Source: Eublepharis macularius | Taxonomy: Eukaryota > Chordata > Lepidosauria > Squamata > Eublepharidae | Assembly (NCBI RefSeq): GCF_028583425.1 | Contig: NC_072801.1 | Coordinates: 10,932,001-10,996,000 of the forward strand | Length of the DNA: 64,000 bases | Direction: 5' to 3' | Part shown: positions 1 to 11,665 of the stretch, in pieces | Position numbering within the stretch: position 1 is the stretch's first letter | How the letters are laid out: the number at the start of each line of letters is the position of its first letter | Notes under the pieces: generated by a model | What the model saw: only the letters and a program-made list of their open reading frames with translations | Databases searched by the model: none | What the model was told of the DNA's origin: nothing | Made by a program: the position numbers and the translations under genes

Positions 1-2184
1 AGGTCACAGAATATAAAGAATGTTTTCTCATTCCAAGAACTCTCTGTACAGGGACAACCCGCTGGTCAAGAAAAAGGCAAGGCAAGAACCCAGGGCATCA
101 TTTGGGCACGATGTCACACCCAACCATGCAGTTCTTCCATCTTCATTCTGAAGTGGTACAGTCTCCTCAGAGAGAGGTTTCTGTAGATCTGGACTGCAAA
201 TCGCTGGGCAAAGAGAATCCATTAAATGAAGAAAACAAAACCAGCAAAAATGGCATCTAAAAATAGAAGAATTACTTATTGTGTATTGTTTGGGTGAGTT
301 ATTTCAAGACTGGCCTTGAATATCTCCACTAAGTCACTGGCATTGTCTCTCACCAGCTGGATCTCCTGGAGTACATGACAGATTTTACAGCCCTCTCCTC
401 CCCCGGCCAAAAGAACAGTGGAAGAGAAGATGGAAGACCACAAGATATGGTGCATGAGCTCCATGAGACGGCAATGCACGGAGAATGTCTATGCCCTGCA
501 TGATCTCCATTCACAAATACTAGGCCAATGATAATTTTCTATACAAACCCGCCAGAATTTAAGAGGAGAAAAAGACAGAAACGCCTTTGCAGTTCAGTTA
601 GGAATAAACACCTTTAGGTATGCTAGGCAAAACAAAACAAATAAATAAGCGCCTGGCAGATTTACATGCTTCTAAGCCCACTGACTTCAGTGTATCTCTG
701 CTTGGGATTACGCCATTAACTGACTTAAACCTGGTCACAATAGCTTTGCTTTGTCCACACTTCCACTCCAAGCAAAAAGGCGCCACTGTGCCCCATGGAC
801 AGCCACCCAACCTTAGGCAGACCGTTGGGAAGTGACCCAACCCATCTTGCAAGATGGCAAGTCTCATCTGCAAAAAGCTCACCTAGCACCATACCCACTC
901 TGTGGCTGTTTTCACACTGCCTACCGGCCACGGAACATCGCACCAAGCTCCCAGAATGACAGCGTCTTCCTGGCGCGATTTCACGCAAGAACTTTGATAA
1001 GTTTGGATAAGAACTGCCGTTCTCGCACGAAGTCATTGTCAATTTAACGTGGCCTTAAAAGAGATGGTAAGTATTTTTGCTGCAGAGAAACACGGCACCA
1101 GCATTCTCCTCTTTTTGGGGGGAGGGTACAAATCTACCCATACCCAGTGCTGGAAATTATACTTCTAAGAGCAAGAAAGTATTCAGAAGGACAAGGCTCT
1201 TAAGAAACCAGGACATCAAACAATGTTGGTGATGACACCTCCGGCCAGCTGTCAAGGAAGTCACCAGTAGGAAAAGTCCACTTCCACTAGTTGCCACTTG
1301 CTGCCAACGTGATAAGTGTGAGGGGGAAGGGGACTAATGGCTTGCCGAAGAGAGAAATCATATTCTGTATGTGAGCTTCTGGAGCCCCCTTCTGGCAGTC
1401 TGTAGCCTTTCCAGACGTGCACAAGGGCTTCTTCACCTTGCTTTCCAGCATCTATGCAAAGGGTCTGTGGACCAACGCCAGAATGCCTCAAGCAGCTGAA
1501 AATCGGAGGGGAAGGTCTTCTGCATCTGCTGGGCTTAAATTGTTGCTCTGGTTGTTAAATCGGGTAATAATAGCAAAATGCAGTGCCTGACCGCACCTAA
1601 CAGTTTTCTGCTCTGGAAGCAAGGAATAAACCTCTGGCTCCCCTAGAGGGCCCCAGAGGACTTCTAAGAGAAGAAAAGCTATGGGGGGGGGAGAGATCGT
1701 TCTCTGCAAAGCAAACAATTTTCAGGGCCCCCCCCATACATTCCCCCTCATTTTTTCTCCTCCTGACATCTCCAGGTGAAGGATCTTGAGGGGAAAACCC
1801 TCTGCCCCAGATGCCGGAGAACGCTGCTGCCAGAGAGAGAATTAATACATTGCTCCAGTGGTGCAATTCAGTATAAGGTAGGTAGCAACATGCAAAACTC
1901 TCTGTGGGGAAACTGCAACTGTCTGCCACAGGATGTCACCCTTCCTCGCTGTCAGCGTCAATGACCTGTGCAACCACATTCGGAATGGCATTTTAATAAA
2001 GGGCTATATTAGAATGGCACTTTCAGGAAGTCACTGTTATAAAAGGAACAGAACTGAAACTATGCTGCTGCTGTGTATAGTATGCATTATCTGCTTGCTG
2101 TACGTATTAGGATTACTGCACGTCTACTTTTGTAATACCATTTTCTGCATTGTCTGACATATCATGCCTAATGCTTTTTTGCTT
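1..2184. other. Non-coding, probably RNF216 intron 13; no gene seen
   Basis: Several short open frames exist (for example 276-479 and 598-882, minus) but none shows recognisable domains or paired splice sites. Bases about 890-1040 include CG-rich words (TGGCGCGATTTCACGCAAGA) shared with the palindromic element at 3601-3797, so an older copy is likely there. The rest is unassigned unique or decayed sequence. Confidence 0.5.
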
Positions 2185-2199
2185 TGCTTCAGATTTTTG

Positions 2200-2364
2200 G
2201 TCACAGATTCAGAAGAGTTAGCTTTGTTAGTCTGCAGTTGCAAAATAGTAAAGAGTCCAGTAGCACCTTTAAGGCTAACCAACTTTATTGTAGCGTAAGC
2301 TTTTGAGAACCACAGCTCTCTTCTCGAAAACTTATGCTATAATAAAGTTGGTTAGTCTTAAAGG
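2200..2364. repeat. Palindromic retroelement copy (GGTGCTACTGGACTC family) with 15-bp direct repeats
   Basis: Left arm GTAAAGAGTCCAGTAGCACC...ACCAACTTTATTGTAGC is repeated in inverse after a short centre with CCACAGCTCTCTTC. The word TGCTTCAGATTTTTG occurs just outside on both sides (2185-2199 and 2365-2379), a probable 15-bp target-site duplication. The same family recurs at 6974, 14805 and 21430. Confidence 0.75.
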
Positions 2365-2454
2365 TGCTTCAGATTTTTGTAACCCTGGTCCTATTGCATT
2401 TCTTCTTATATGCCTCATCTGACTGCACTGTGCAAGATGTCTTGAGCCTCAGTG

Positions 2455-3012
2455 AAAAAGAGATTCCCTAACATTTTGGGGCCACTGCCCCCTTGGGTCC
2501 ATAAACTCCCCCTCCCCCCCAGGGTCCCCTGCCGTACCCTATAAAAAGTATTATCCGCAATGGTGGTTTGCATGACCCACTAGGTAAGATAATAACAAGA
2601 CAATTCAAAACAATAACAATTAATTTCACATTTACCCAACATCCAATTAAAACTTTTTAGTTTAATTAATTCAAAAAATGGATTAACCTGATCCAGTGAT
2701 AGCAGCTTTTCAAAGTTTGGTAGTCATTTAACAAGAATCTTAGATACCACATTTAGTAACTCCTTCACTGTCCAGTAAATTCTTAATGCAACAGATGGGT
2801 TTGATGAAGTGATACCAATTTCCCACCAGATTTCAGCATCATGCAGAGGCAGAAACTTGAAGCTAGGAAAGTGTTTCACTCTAGGTTCAATCGTAAATAA
2901 GTGAACGTGCTCGGAGAGGCCCCTGCCACCCCCGTGCCTCTTAGCCCCCCCTCCCTGGTAATCCCACCCATCCCCAAGGGGCGGTACTGCCCACTTTGGG
3001 AAGCACTGGCCT
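2455..3012. mobile_element. hAT-like non-autonomous DNA transposon remnant
   Basis: The right end reads inverted as CAGTGCTTCCCAAAGTGGGC, typical of hAT-type termini. The left end (TTCCCTAACATTTTGGGGCC) is its degenerate inverse, and both are followed by a C-rich ACTGCCCCC/ACCGCCCC stretch. No transposase frame remains. The exact ends and target duplication were not resolved. Confidence 0.45.
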
Positions 3013-3600
3013 ACGAATAAAGTAATTAAATAAAAAGGAAAAATACAATCCTTGTCCTTTGTTCATGTACAAAAAGTAGCGTTAGAATCCCCCAACTCCC
3101 CCCTCCCCCATAAGCTCCTGTGTAGCCAACTCACACATGAGTGAGAATGCTCGAGGTGCATGAACCAGCATCAGAGAGGAATGCTGAGAGTGAGTTTGGA
3201 TGGAGCACCTGACTTGCCCTTCTTTGAAATAAAGAGCCAAGGCAGAAAATAACCATTTGCAGCTACCTGGTAGAAATGAGAGAGAGATTTATTTATCTTT
3301 CTGTAGATACCTTCCTCTCTTTCTCCAAAGAGCTCAGAATTGCTCACATGCAGTTCCCCCGTGGTCTACCACCCAGGCAGCATCTATACCATGTGGGCTT
3401 CACCCACCTTCAGACAAACAAACAAAATTCATAACTCCAAACACAGTGGGCACCCCAGAATTAAACACAAGCAAGATCATATTTTGGAGCCAACCAAGCC
3501 TTTTCTAACTGCTCCTCTAGTTGCAACCTATACGTTTCCCTTCTTAAATAGAAAAATTAGGACACACACTGGAGTAAAACAGTAGTTCAGTGCGCACACT

Positions 3601-3797
3601 GGCCGTTTCCACACTACTCACCTTCATCCGGAACGCTGCAAAACGTCGCGAAAAAAAGCAGAAGATAGCGTCTTCTGGCGCGAGTTTTGCACGACATCGC
3701 GCAAAACTCGCGCAAGAAGATGCTATCTTTCACATTTTTTTCGTGACGTTCCGCAGCATTCCGGATGAAGGTGAGTAGTAGGAGGTAGGAAACGGCC
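3601..3797. repeat. CG-rich palindromic (foldback/MITE-like) element
   Basis: A 197-bp near-perfect palindrome. It starts GGCCGTTTCCACACTACTC, ends with the inverse GGAAACGGCC, and centres near 3695 on GTTTTGCACGACATCGCGCA. Arms of about 95 bases could form one long hairpin. It carries many CpGs (CGTCGCGAAAA, TGGCGCGAG). It has no coding capacity. Confidence 0.8.
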
Positions 3798-4317
3798 ACT
3801 GTCCTTAATGGCTCAGGTAGACATGTCCGGGCAGCTGATCTAAGAGGCAGCTACGTCGCTTGGTGTCCTGGCATCGATTTATAGCCAGCATACTTACGCA
3901 GTCGGCATTGCATCCATTAGTTACAGTTTTCCCAGCTGACCTCTCCGATTGAAAAAAAAAGGCAGATTCAGAGCTGAACTCCCGTCAGTGTGGAGTACCG
4001 CTGACCTCATTCTGAAAAAATTGCAGCTATACTTTAGACTGGCCCAAGGCTGATGCATTCCATTAAGGCTCCCCCCCCCCCCCGGCCCCAGCATTTGGAG
4101 ACATCTGCTGTTTACACTGGGGGCACCAGAGAAAAGCCACTTACCCCATCCGATCCTAACCCTTCTCCTTTGATCTGTGATCTATTGCAGAGCTGGGAAT
4201 CCCAGCCAGCAGGCCCAGGCTGGGGGGCCCAGGGGAACAGCACAGGAGAGGAGCAGAGCACAGCACAGCAGCCAAAGCTTCAGCCAGCAAGTTGCTTTCA
4301 ACAATCAAATACAGCAA

Positions 4318-4875
4318 GATTCAAGTCTAGTAGCACCCTAAAGACCAACCAGATTTCCAAGATATAAGATTTTGAATCAAAGCTCCCTTTATCTGATGCT
4401 TTATTTTATTATTTTACTTTATGTCATTTGTAGTCCGCCTTTCGCACTGATACTCAAGGCTGATTACGCAGTGTGAGATTAGTACAGTCAATTTCAAGGA
4501 CATTTCCATAAACAATGCCGTAGGGTAAATAAACACAAGTTTACAAAGACGTGGCATTAGCAAGAATCCAACACAGAGTTGAAGAGATGCTGAAACAGGA
4601 CATAAGCAATTCTAGGGCTGACATTAGACAATGTGAAGCACAAGTAGCTCATCGGAGCACATATTTAAGACAACAGGTAGTACGTAAGGCAACATAGTGG
4701 TGAAGTCTATGGTCCTTAACTCATTAGCAAAGCATCTGAGAAGCTCCTCCCTACAAAAGCCTTTTTGAATAATTCGGTTTCGCATCATTTTCTTTGACTC
4801 TCAGAAACTTATATATCCTGTAAATCTTCTTGGTCTATAAGGTGCTACTGGACTCGACTCTTGGCTCTTGCCTGA
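4318..4875. repeat. Split palindromic element with a LINE 3' fragment between its arms
   Basis: The left arm (4318-4398) reads CTAGTAGCACCCTAAAGACC. The inverse right arm (about 4790-4875) reads GGTCTATAAGGTGCTACTGG. Between them (4399-4790) is an antisense LINE 3'-end-like segment starting TTATTTTATTATTTTACTTT and containing GTCCGCCTTTCGCACTGA. A related segment lies at 43757-44170. Confidence 0.6.
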
Positions 4876-5693
4876 AACAGTCAGTTGCGCCAGAAAAGGC
4901 AGATATTACATCCAAAAGAGAAAAGCTGTGAACAGGCAATTGCCTGGTGATCAGTGACAAGTGTCTCTAGGTAACTAGGCAGGAACCACTGGTGAACTGC
5001 AGGGCAGAAAGTGACAATTCCTGGTTGTTAAAACTCAATTGACTACTATAGGTATGTATCAGGGAGGCTAGTTAAGTATTGTTATGGACCAGACCCATCT
5101 TCCCACTTCCTGGAGAGGCTGGGGGAAAGTTAAAATAGCACAAAGAAGACAAAAAGTCCTTCCTTACAGAATCTACATTGAGCTACATATACAAAGCCAG
5201 GTGAGAGCTGGGTAAAAATCCTGAGTTGTATCCTACCAGCTATTCCACTGGACAGAAGTCACATGGGGCACAGGCTGCAGAGAAGAAGGGAAGTGAACAA
5301 GATTCAGCAGCAAGGAAAAACTAGAAGGGGGCAACCCCACAGGTCAAAGGATGTTTTCCCGTCTTGCTGGCCCCACCTGGCATTAGGCATCTATGTGGGA
5401 TAAAAATTCTGACCTATTGTTTTGAATGCCTGCCTGTGCACACGTCTTCACAAAAAGTATAAAGTTGCTTTCTTGAATTTTGGAGGGACAGAAAGGGAGA
5501 TCCTTGTCCTCCACCAGCCTTCTTTTAAGACCCTCGCCCCGTTCTGCTTAAGTAGGAGGCATCTCAAGACAGGCAACTTGCGTCCTTAAAAAGCAAAATA
5601 GCAGGGAAATTTAGCAGCAAAGGATCCCGCCTCCAGGTGAGAAGATAACCTCAGACCACAATCCAACATTTGTACAGGAACAGCCACAAGCTT
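4876..5693. other. Intronic sequence with no recognised feature
   Basis: No exon, RNA gene or repeat family was recognised. The sequence is AT-moderate with only short open frames. Confidence 0.4.
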
Positions 5694-5925
5694 GTCAAGG
5701 TTGCCAACTCCAGACACTGATATTCCTGGAGATTTGGGGATGGATTGTGGGGAGGGCAGGGTTTGAGGAGGAGAGGAAGGATCTCTCACCAGGGTATAAT
5801 GCCATATAGTCCACTCTCCAATCTTATCCAGGGGGATTGATTTATGTTGTCTGGAGATCAGCTTTAATTCTGGGAATACTTTTGGCCCAGCTGGAGTTTG
5901 GCAACTCTTTCCCCAGTGCCAGTAG
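5694..5925. mobile_element. MITE-like element with GTTGCCAACTCCAG terminus
   Basis: The left end reads GGTTGCCAACTCCAGACA. The right end, near CTGGAGTTTGGCAACTC, is its inverse, the TIR style of a common vertebrate non-autonomous DNA element. Internally it has CCTGGAGATTTGGGG and a matching TCTGGAGATCAGC. Confidence 0.55.
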
Positions 5926-6961
5926 GTGCCTTCCTTCCTGCTGCCGGTCTACCTCAGAGGTTCCCTCCCCAGAAGAATCTGGCGGAAGCAAAGCACTTCA
6001 TTATCGCTAATCCTGACAGCGTAGCCAACGGGACATTACTTTACATCTTGATGGTATTGCCCCACCGAACACTCTGAAAAGTGGTTGCTTCTGATTTTTT
6101 CCCCTTATCATCAACCAGAGCACTCTAAAAATGAAAGCAGAATGTTTAAACAGATTACAGCTCTTGTATTAAGACGTTATCTGAGTGTGTTTATTAATGC
6201 AAACCCATCGAGTTTAACAGAGCTCAGGAGACTTGAAAGGCATTTCTCTCCTCTACGCTGAAATGTACATTCCTGACCGCAACTGCCCTTTGGTGGTTAG
6301 GATGCGGAAAAGGATCACTGGAGTTACAAGTCTGAAACAAAGATCCGTCTCGCTCTTTCTGTGATTTTCTTCCTTTCGCTGCTCAGTTTCACTCCAGTGG
6401 AGTAAGTCAGAGGACAGCGATGCTGAAAAATCTTGATGGAAGGCAAGAAACACATTTAAGCAGTATTCACACAAAGACAAAATGAGTAATGCACCGGTGC
6501 TTATGCTGTAGGGCATACCTTGCCCTATACTGTTCTTTTGGGTACGTACAGTCCATAATAAGAATGTGTGTTTTCAAACTGCTTGAATTTTTGCACGTAC
6601 ATACCCCCTAATCTCCCCCTATACCAATAAATCAGGTGAGTTTGGAGATCTTCAGAAATGAAAGACTTCTCCCCCAACACAAAGTTCCTCTCCATAAACT
6701 GCTGAAGAATTATGAAAATAACACCGAGTTTGCACAATTTATATATGCAGCAGAATTACACATGCTTGGCACAGGATGACTGTCATTCAAGTGGCTACTT
6801 TAGGACATAGGAATGGTAAAATGGTGAGCAGGGGCCTCATAACTGGTGCAGAATGGGTGTGTGTGTGAGAGACAGGCATGAGGCATGTGATGACCAGAGC
6901 TGGAGGGTTCAGTGGGCTTGGCTCAGATATAAAAATCGGGTTATGGCTTTGCCTTAATTAC
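5926..6961. other. Intronic sequence with no recognised feature
   Basis: No supported exon. Minus-strand open frames at 6253-6516 and 6525-6737 lack recognisable domains. Confidence 0.4.
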
Positions 6962-6973
6962 ACAAGAGCACTG

Positions 6974-7618
6974 ATCCAGAGGAGTTAGCCATGTTAGTCT
7001 GTAGTCACAAAATAGTAAAGAGTCCAGGAGCACCTATAAGACTAACCAACTTTATTGCAGCATTATTTATTTATTTATTTATTTATTTGATTTATACCCC
7101 GCCCTTCCCACAAATGGGCTCAGGGCGGCTAACAACATTCATAAAACACAGTGTATTAATCACAAAACCATAAAATCAATAATAATCTTTAAAAAGTCAT
7201 TAAAATATTCCAGGCGCAGGCTATTTAAATAAATATTTGGGAGTCCGTATATGGGCATAGTAGATGGCCGAGGGCAGCCCCAGAAGAAGTGGTGGTCTTA
7301 GATGGGAGAAGGGGGACACCCGCTGGCACTCAGCCAAAGGCCTGGCAGAACATCTCCGTTACAGGCCCTGCGGAACTGTAACAGGTCCCGCAGGGCCCGG
7401 ATCTCCAGCGGGAGAGCGTTCCACCAGCCTGGGGCCAGGGCAGAAAAAGTCCTGGCCCTGGTTGAAGCCAGATGGATGTCCTTTGGGTCAGGGAGCACCA
7501 GGAGTTGCTTGTCTGCAGAACGCAATGCCCTGCAGGATGAAGAGAGCTGCGGTTCTCAAAAGCTGATGATGCTACAATAAGGTTGGTTAGTCTTAAAACT
7601 GCTACTGGGTTATTTACT
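6974..7618. repeat. Palindromic retroelement interrupted by an L2-like LINE fragment
   Basis: The outer arms (6974-7052 and about 7546-7618) belong to the family at 2200. They bracket a LINE segment starting TTTATTTATTTATTTGATTT. The whole unit is flanked by the 12-bp direct repeat ACAAGAGCACTG at 6962-6973 and 7619-7630, so the outer element inserted first and the LINE landed near its centre. Confidence 0.75.
7053..7545 (-). mobile_element. L2-like LINE 3' end, antisense
   Basis: On the minus strand an interrupted frame includes ARTFSALAPGWWNALPLEIR, the weakly conserved C-terminal part of L2/CR1-clade ORF2. It ends in an ATAAATAAATAA-type simple tail. The related copy at 39110-39990 has the same plus-strand words (AACATCTCCGT, CCCTGGCCCTGGTTG). 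Confidence 0.65.
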
Positions 7619-7634
7619 ACAAGAGCACTGCTGA

Positions 7635-7975
7635 GTCAGACCAAGAAGGTCCACCTAGTTCAGCATACCCCAACAACTGATGTTCAAGACAGTATACTTT
7701 AAACCATCATGACTAACAGCCATGGCTATGCCTCTTCACCTCCACAAATTTATCTAACCTGTTCCTAAAAACCATCTAAGATACCTGTCATTACTATCTG
7801 TTGAGGAAGCAAATTACTCATTCGTCTGTCCTGAACTTATGGCCCATCAGTTTCACCAGGTGACTCTGAATTCTGGCATCACTGGAGAAGAAGCTCTCTT
7901 CCCCACAAATTTATCAACTTCAAACCTGATTCTCCCACCCCTTAACGATCTTCTTCTCTAATACTGTGCTGTGTT
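7635..7975 (+). mobile_element. CR1/L2-type LINE fragment
   Basis: Contains the conserved 3'-region phrases GAGTCAGACCAAGAAGGTCC, CACAAATTTATCTAACCTGT and TTCCTAAAAACCATCTAAG, known from ancient amniote CR1/L2 elements. It is decayed and non-coding. Confidence 0.55.
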
Positions 7976-8076
7976 TTGACAGCTGAAGGTGAAAAATTCC
8001 CACACAGGGCACAGAATGTACATGCGCGTTAGAAGTGATGCTGTTACAAAACTGGGTGGCTTGCAGCTCCCTTACC

Positions 8077-8360
8077 CAGGGCTTTTTTTCAGTGCAAACG
8101 CAGTGGAATGGAGTTCCGGCACCTCTTGAAAATGGTCACATGGCCGGTGGCCCCACCCCCTGATCTCCAGACAGAGGGGAGTTGAGATTGCCCTCAGCGC
8201 CAGGGGGCTGGGCCACCAGCCATGTGATCATTCTCACCAAGGGCAATTTAAACTTTAAAAAACTCCCCCCTTGTTCCAGCTGACCCAAAGTGACACCATT
8301 GTGCAGTCCTGAGTTCCACCACTGAGTTCCACCGCCTCTTTTCCCAGAAAAAAAGCCCTG
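8077..8360. mobile_element. hAT-like foldback MITE with a perfect 8-bp target duplication
   Basis: 284 bp, beginning CAGGGCTTTTTTTCAG and ending AGAAAAAAAGCCCTG. It is flanked on both sides by CCCTTACC (8069-8076, 8361-8368). The halves are largely inverse (TGGTCACATGGCCGGTGGCC against GGCCACCAGCCATGTGATCA). CAGGG ends plus an 8-bp TSD indicate a hAT-superfamily non-autonomous element. Other copies: 10646, 18889, 52893, 58712; half copies: 8524 and 42128. Confidence 0.88.
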
Positions 8361-8523
8361 CCCTTACCCAAAGGATCATCTACAATCATGATTTAACAAA
8401 CACAGACATTAAAAGTAAAACTAAATGGAAGTATATGTTGGGTTGACATGATGGAGCAAGGCAGGAAATTTTCTGCAATGAAAATTCTACGCTAATATAT
8501 TGTGTCATGGAAGGAGGAGCTGT

Positions 8524-8639
8524 GGCAATCTAAACTCCCCTCTGCCTGGAGATCAGGGGGCGGGGCCACCAACCATGTGACCATTTTCAAGAGGTGCCAG
8601 AACTCCGTTCCACCACGTTCCAGCTGGAAAAAAGCCCTG
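8524..8639. mobile_element. Half copy of the hAT-like foldback MITE
   Basis: Right half only: GGCAATCTAAACTCCCCTCT through GGGGCGGGGCCACCAACC to the end AAAAAAGCCCTG. The left half is missing. Confidence 0.7.
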
Positions 8640-10645
8640 GGCATCCCTTAAAATCAGTATTTTGGAGCACTGTAACAGTAGAAGATCTTAGAGGCACCAC
8701 TTGTACCCCCTTTTTGGGAACTGAATCAGAGCTCCAATTGTTTTCTCTTGTTGCCACTGAAAGGTTGTATATGTAAAAATGTACTCATTGCAAGATCAAT
8801 CAAAAATACTTCAGAGGAAAGCATTTTGGATACGCACTTTGAATGGCTGGTTGGATTTGTCTTCCTTTGTCGAAATGTTTTTGCCCCTTTAAGATGTTAA
8901 GAACCTTCCTGATAAAAGGACATGAGTCAGTGCTCCGCTAACAGCTGCAAACAAGAATTGTTTTTTTGGCATGAGAATAAAGTTGTGATTCACTGCTCTG
9001 TACTTTGTGGGTAAATGTGATTTTTTAAAATGCCATTTTGCTTGTTAATGGTTAATATTTTGTAATTAATCTTTGGAGATTTGCTGGGTATTTAAGAGGT
9101 TCTTAAGATATAGACTACTGATGTCAGTTTGTGTCCTTGGTCTCATTAAAGGTTTCCTAACACAGGCACTTGATTAATTTCAGTTGGCGCCTTAAAAGGA
9201 ATCAGTATGAATATATGGATGAATTACACTTGAATCACCTTTCAATTGTTATGTTTTCATTTTTGTACATTCCTTTTTTGCATCTGATACTGTTTATGTA
9301 CTGTGAAAGTCATGAATATTGACCCTGTTATCTTCTATTGTATATACTGTTTGAATATATATTTATAATTCATATATATTATTTAAATATATCATTTTCA
9401 GTTGGTGGGCTCAAGGTCGTCTACTACATTTTTTTTCAATTTATATGTTACACCTTTTTTTGTCTGTTTGCTTTGAAGGATTTCCTCCCCTTTTTTATTT
9501 TGAGTACTTGGGGAGGAAAATTCTACTCTTGCACTGGAGTAAATACTGTACTAATCAAATTATGCACTTTACATTTTACAAGTGATTATCCCTAGAAAGT
9601 ATTATATATTCAATATTTACATCACATTAAATTGGACTTTAATGAATCTCCGCTGACTATGGGTGAAAACTGAAGTATTTTTACACAGGAGGTACAATCA
9701 CTATGCTGTACCCTTATTTTTTAGTTTTGTCTACTAATACAGGTCAACTAAACATGATAAATCAGATCCCAATCAATTAAAGGCACAGGAAACCATTCCA
9801 ATTTTAAAATATCCCACAAAACACACATCTGCTTATCTCGAGTGGGAAGGACAGAGAAGCCCTTACAGACACAGCGGATCCCCAACAAGCTTCACACAGA
9901 CTACACAACTGTTTCCAGAGGCCTCCATTCCTTATCTAGCAGAGCTGGGTTTTTCCTCGTTGTTTCCTTTTTTAACTTGGCTGCTCACTCCCTTCTTACA
10001 AGCAGCAGTTTCAAAACAACTCAACCTTGTAGCCAAGCTGCTTCAGCTGCATTAATAATGGAAAGGCTGTTTCAGGTCGAACAAACAGAAGCTTCAAGGT
10101 TAAAAGCTGTTGTCGAAGGTCTATCAGTAGGGTGGGGAAGGAGAGCAGGACTCAAGGACCTCTCTCACAATAGCGGAACTTGGAAACATGCAATGAAATC
10201 AACAGGCAATAGATTTAGGATAGACTTTTTTGTGTGCATAACACACAATTCACTATCACTGTCATTGATGGTTGTTGGCCACTGACTTCGATATATTTAA
10301 TAGGGCAATCAGACAAATCCATGCCAGCTAAACTGACCAGCGGCTACCTGCAACGATGGCAAAAATGGCAGAAGGAACCTCAATGTTCAGATGCAAAGAG
10401 CTGCATTTCTGGACATTCTTCAAGCCCCGTTTGGAGCAAATTATCATTATGCAAACATACAAGCAGCTACCATTGGTCTATCCAACGGTCTACCAAGAAG
10501 CTACCATTGGTCTATCAACCCTAACACCATCATCTCTGTCAACGACTCTCTTTGGGCCCTCCTGCAAAGAAAAGGCCCAAGATCATTTCAATGGAGATGC
10601 CAGAGATTCACATGGGGGACCTTCTGCTTGCTCTAATACTGCCAT
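8640..10645. other. AT-rich intronic tract; no gene seen
   Basis: Long AT-rich sequence with short open frames (9338-9595, 9842-10285) that have no recognisable domains. Short tandem text ACCATTGGTCTATC recurs at about 10470-10520. Confidence 0.4.
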
Positions 10646-10880
10646 CCAGGGCTTTTTTTCAGGGGGAAGATTGGGGAACAGAGTTCTGGAACCTCTTGAA
10701 AATGGTCACATGGCTGGTGGCCCTGCCCCCTGCTCTCCAGACAGAGGGGAGTTGAGATTGCCCTCCGCGCAGCTTGGCAGCGCGGAGGGCAATCTAAACT
10801 CCCCTCTGTCTGGAGAGCAGGGGGCGGGGCCACCAGCCATGTGACCATTTTCTATGAGGGCAACCCACTGAGTTCCACCT
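10646..10880. mobile_element. hAT-like foldback MITE, right end truncated
   Basis: Starts CAGGGCTTTTTTTCAGGGGG. The inverted halves meet at CCCTCCGCGCAGCTTGGCAG. It stops at GAGTTCCACC without the terminal GAAAAAAAGCCCTG. Confidence 0.75.
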
Positions 10881-11562
10881 GATGGCTGTGGACTGCCCCC
10901 TCCTCACTTCACACTGACCCCTTTTAAGTTGCAGAAGATCTCGCTCAAGAATCCATTTCCTCCAGCAGAGGAAGGTTTGGGCCCTCCTATATGTGATGTT
11001 TCCTGCAAGTCTTCTACAGTATCACAAAGGAAGACTCGCCCACCCTGTTCCCCTTTAGGGGGAAAAAGCCATTAAACAAGACAGCCTGGCTCCTACATGT
11101 GACCAAATTAGGGGGGAGAAAACCCTCCTCAATGGGCATCTGATGCCGTGACCAGCCATTGGCTTCTCTTGACCAGTTCTCCATTGCTGGAACTTGGCGG
11201 TGCGCTCAGTATGGGAAGGAACTGCTGCGGATACGAGCCAGACAAACACACTAGCGCTCTGCTCTAAGAGGCCACCTTCACACAGCACTTATTTGAGGTA
11301 GAACGAAAGCACCTTTAGGGTTAATGTCAATAAGAGACATGCAAGGCTACCAGTCAATCAGGGAGTCTTGTCCCCTGCTCAGCCCTTAAAGCTGCTTCTT
11401 ACCCTAACTATAAGGCTTGGTGTGAGGATATGGAATCCTATGGATGCTACCCTGAGCTCCTTGGAAGAAGGACACGTTTCTTTTTGTTTTGTTTGCAGAG
11501 CCCCTTTCTTTCCTGCAAAAGGAAACTGGGTCTAAAACTGCAGCTGGCTCACTATGTCTCCC

Positions 11563-11665
11563 TCTAACAACAACAACAACAACAACAACAACAAACAACA
11601 TTCAATTTATATACCACCCTTCAAGACAAGTCAACGCCCACTCAGAGCGGTTTACAAAGTGATCT
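11563..11665 (-). mobile_element. Sauria-type SINE, 3' end only (antisense)
   Basis: A (CAA)n run followed by AACATTCAATTTATATACCA and CCCACTCAGAGCGGTTTACA. This is the reverse of the 3' tail seen in the full copies at 37212 and 58297. Confidence 0.7.

Noticed and set aside
276..479. Possible exon at the left edge (minus), ending THPNNTQ
   Set aside because: No matching RNF216 peptide, no clear acceptor, and no partner exon nearby.
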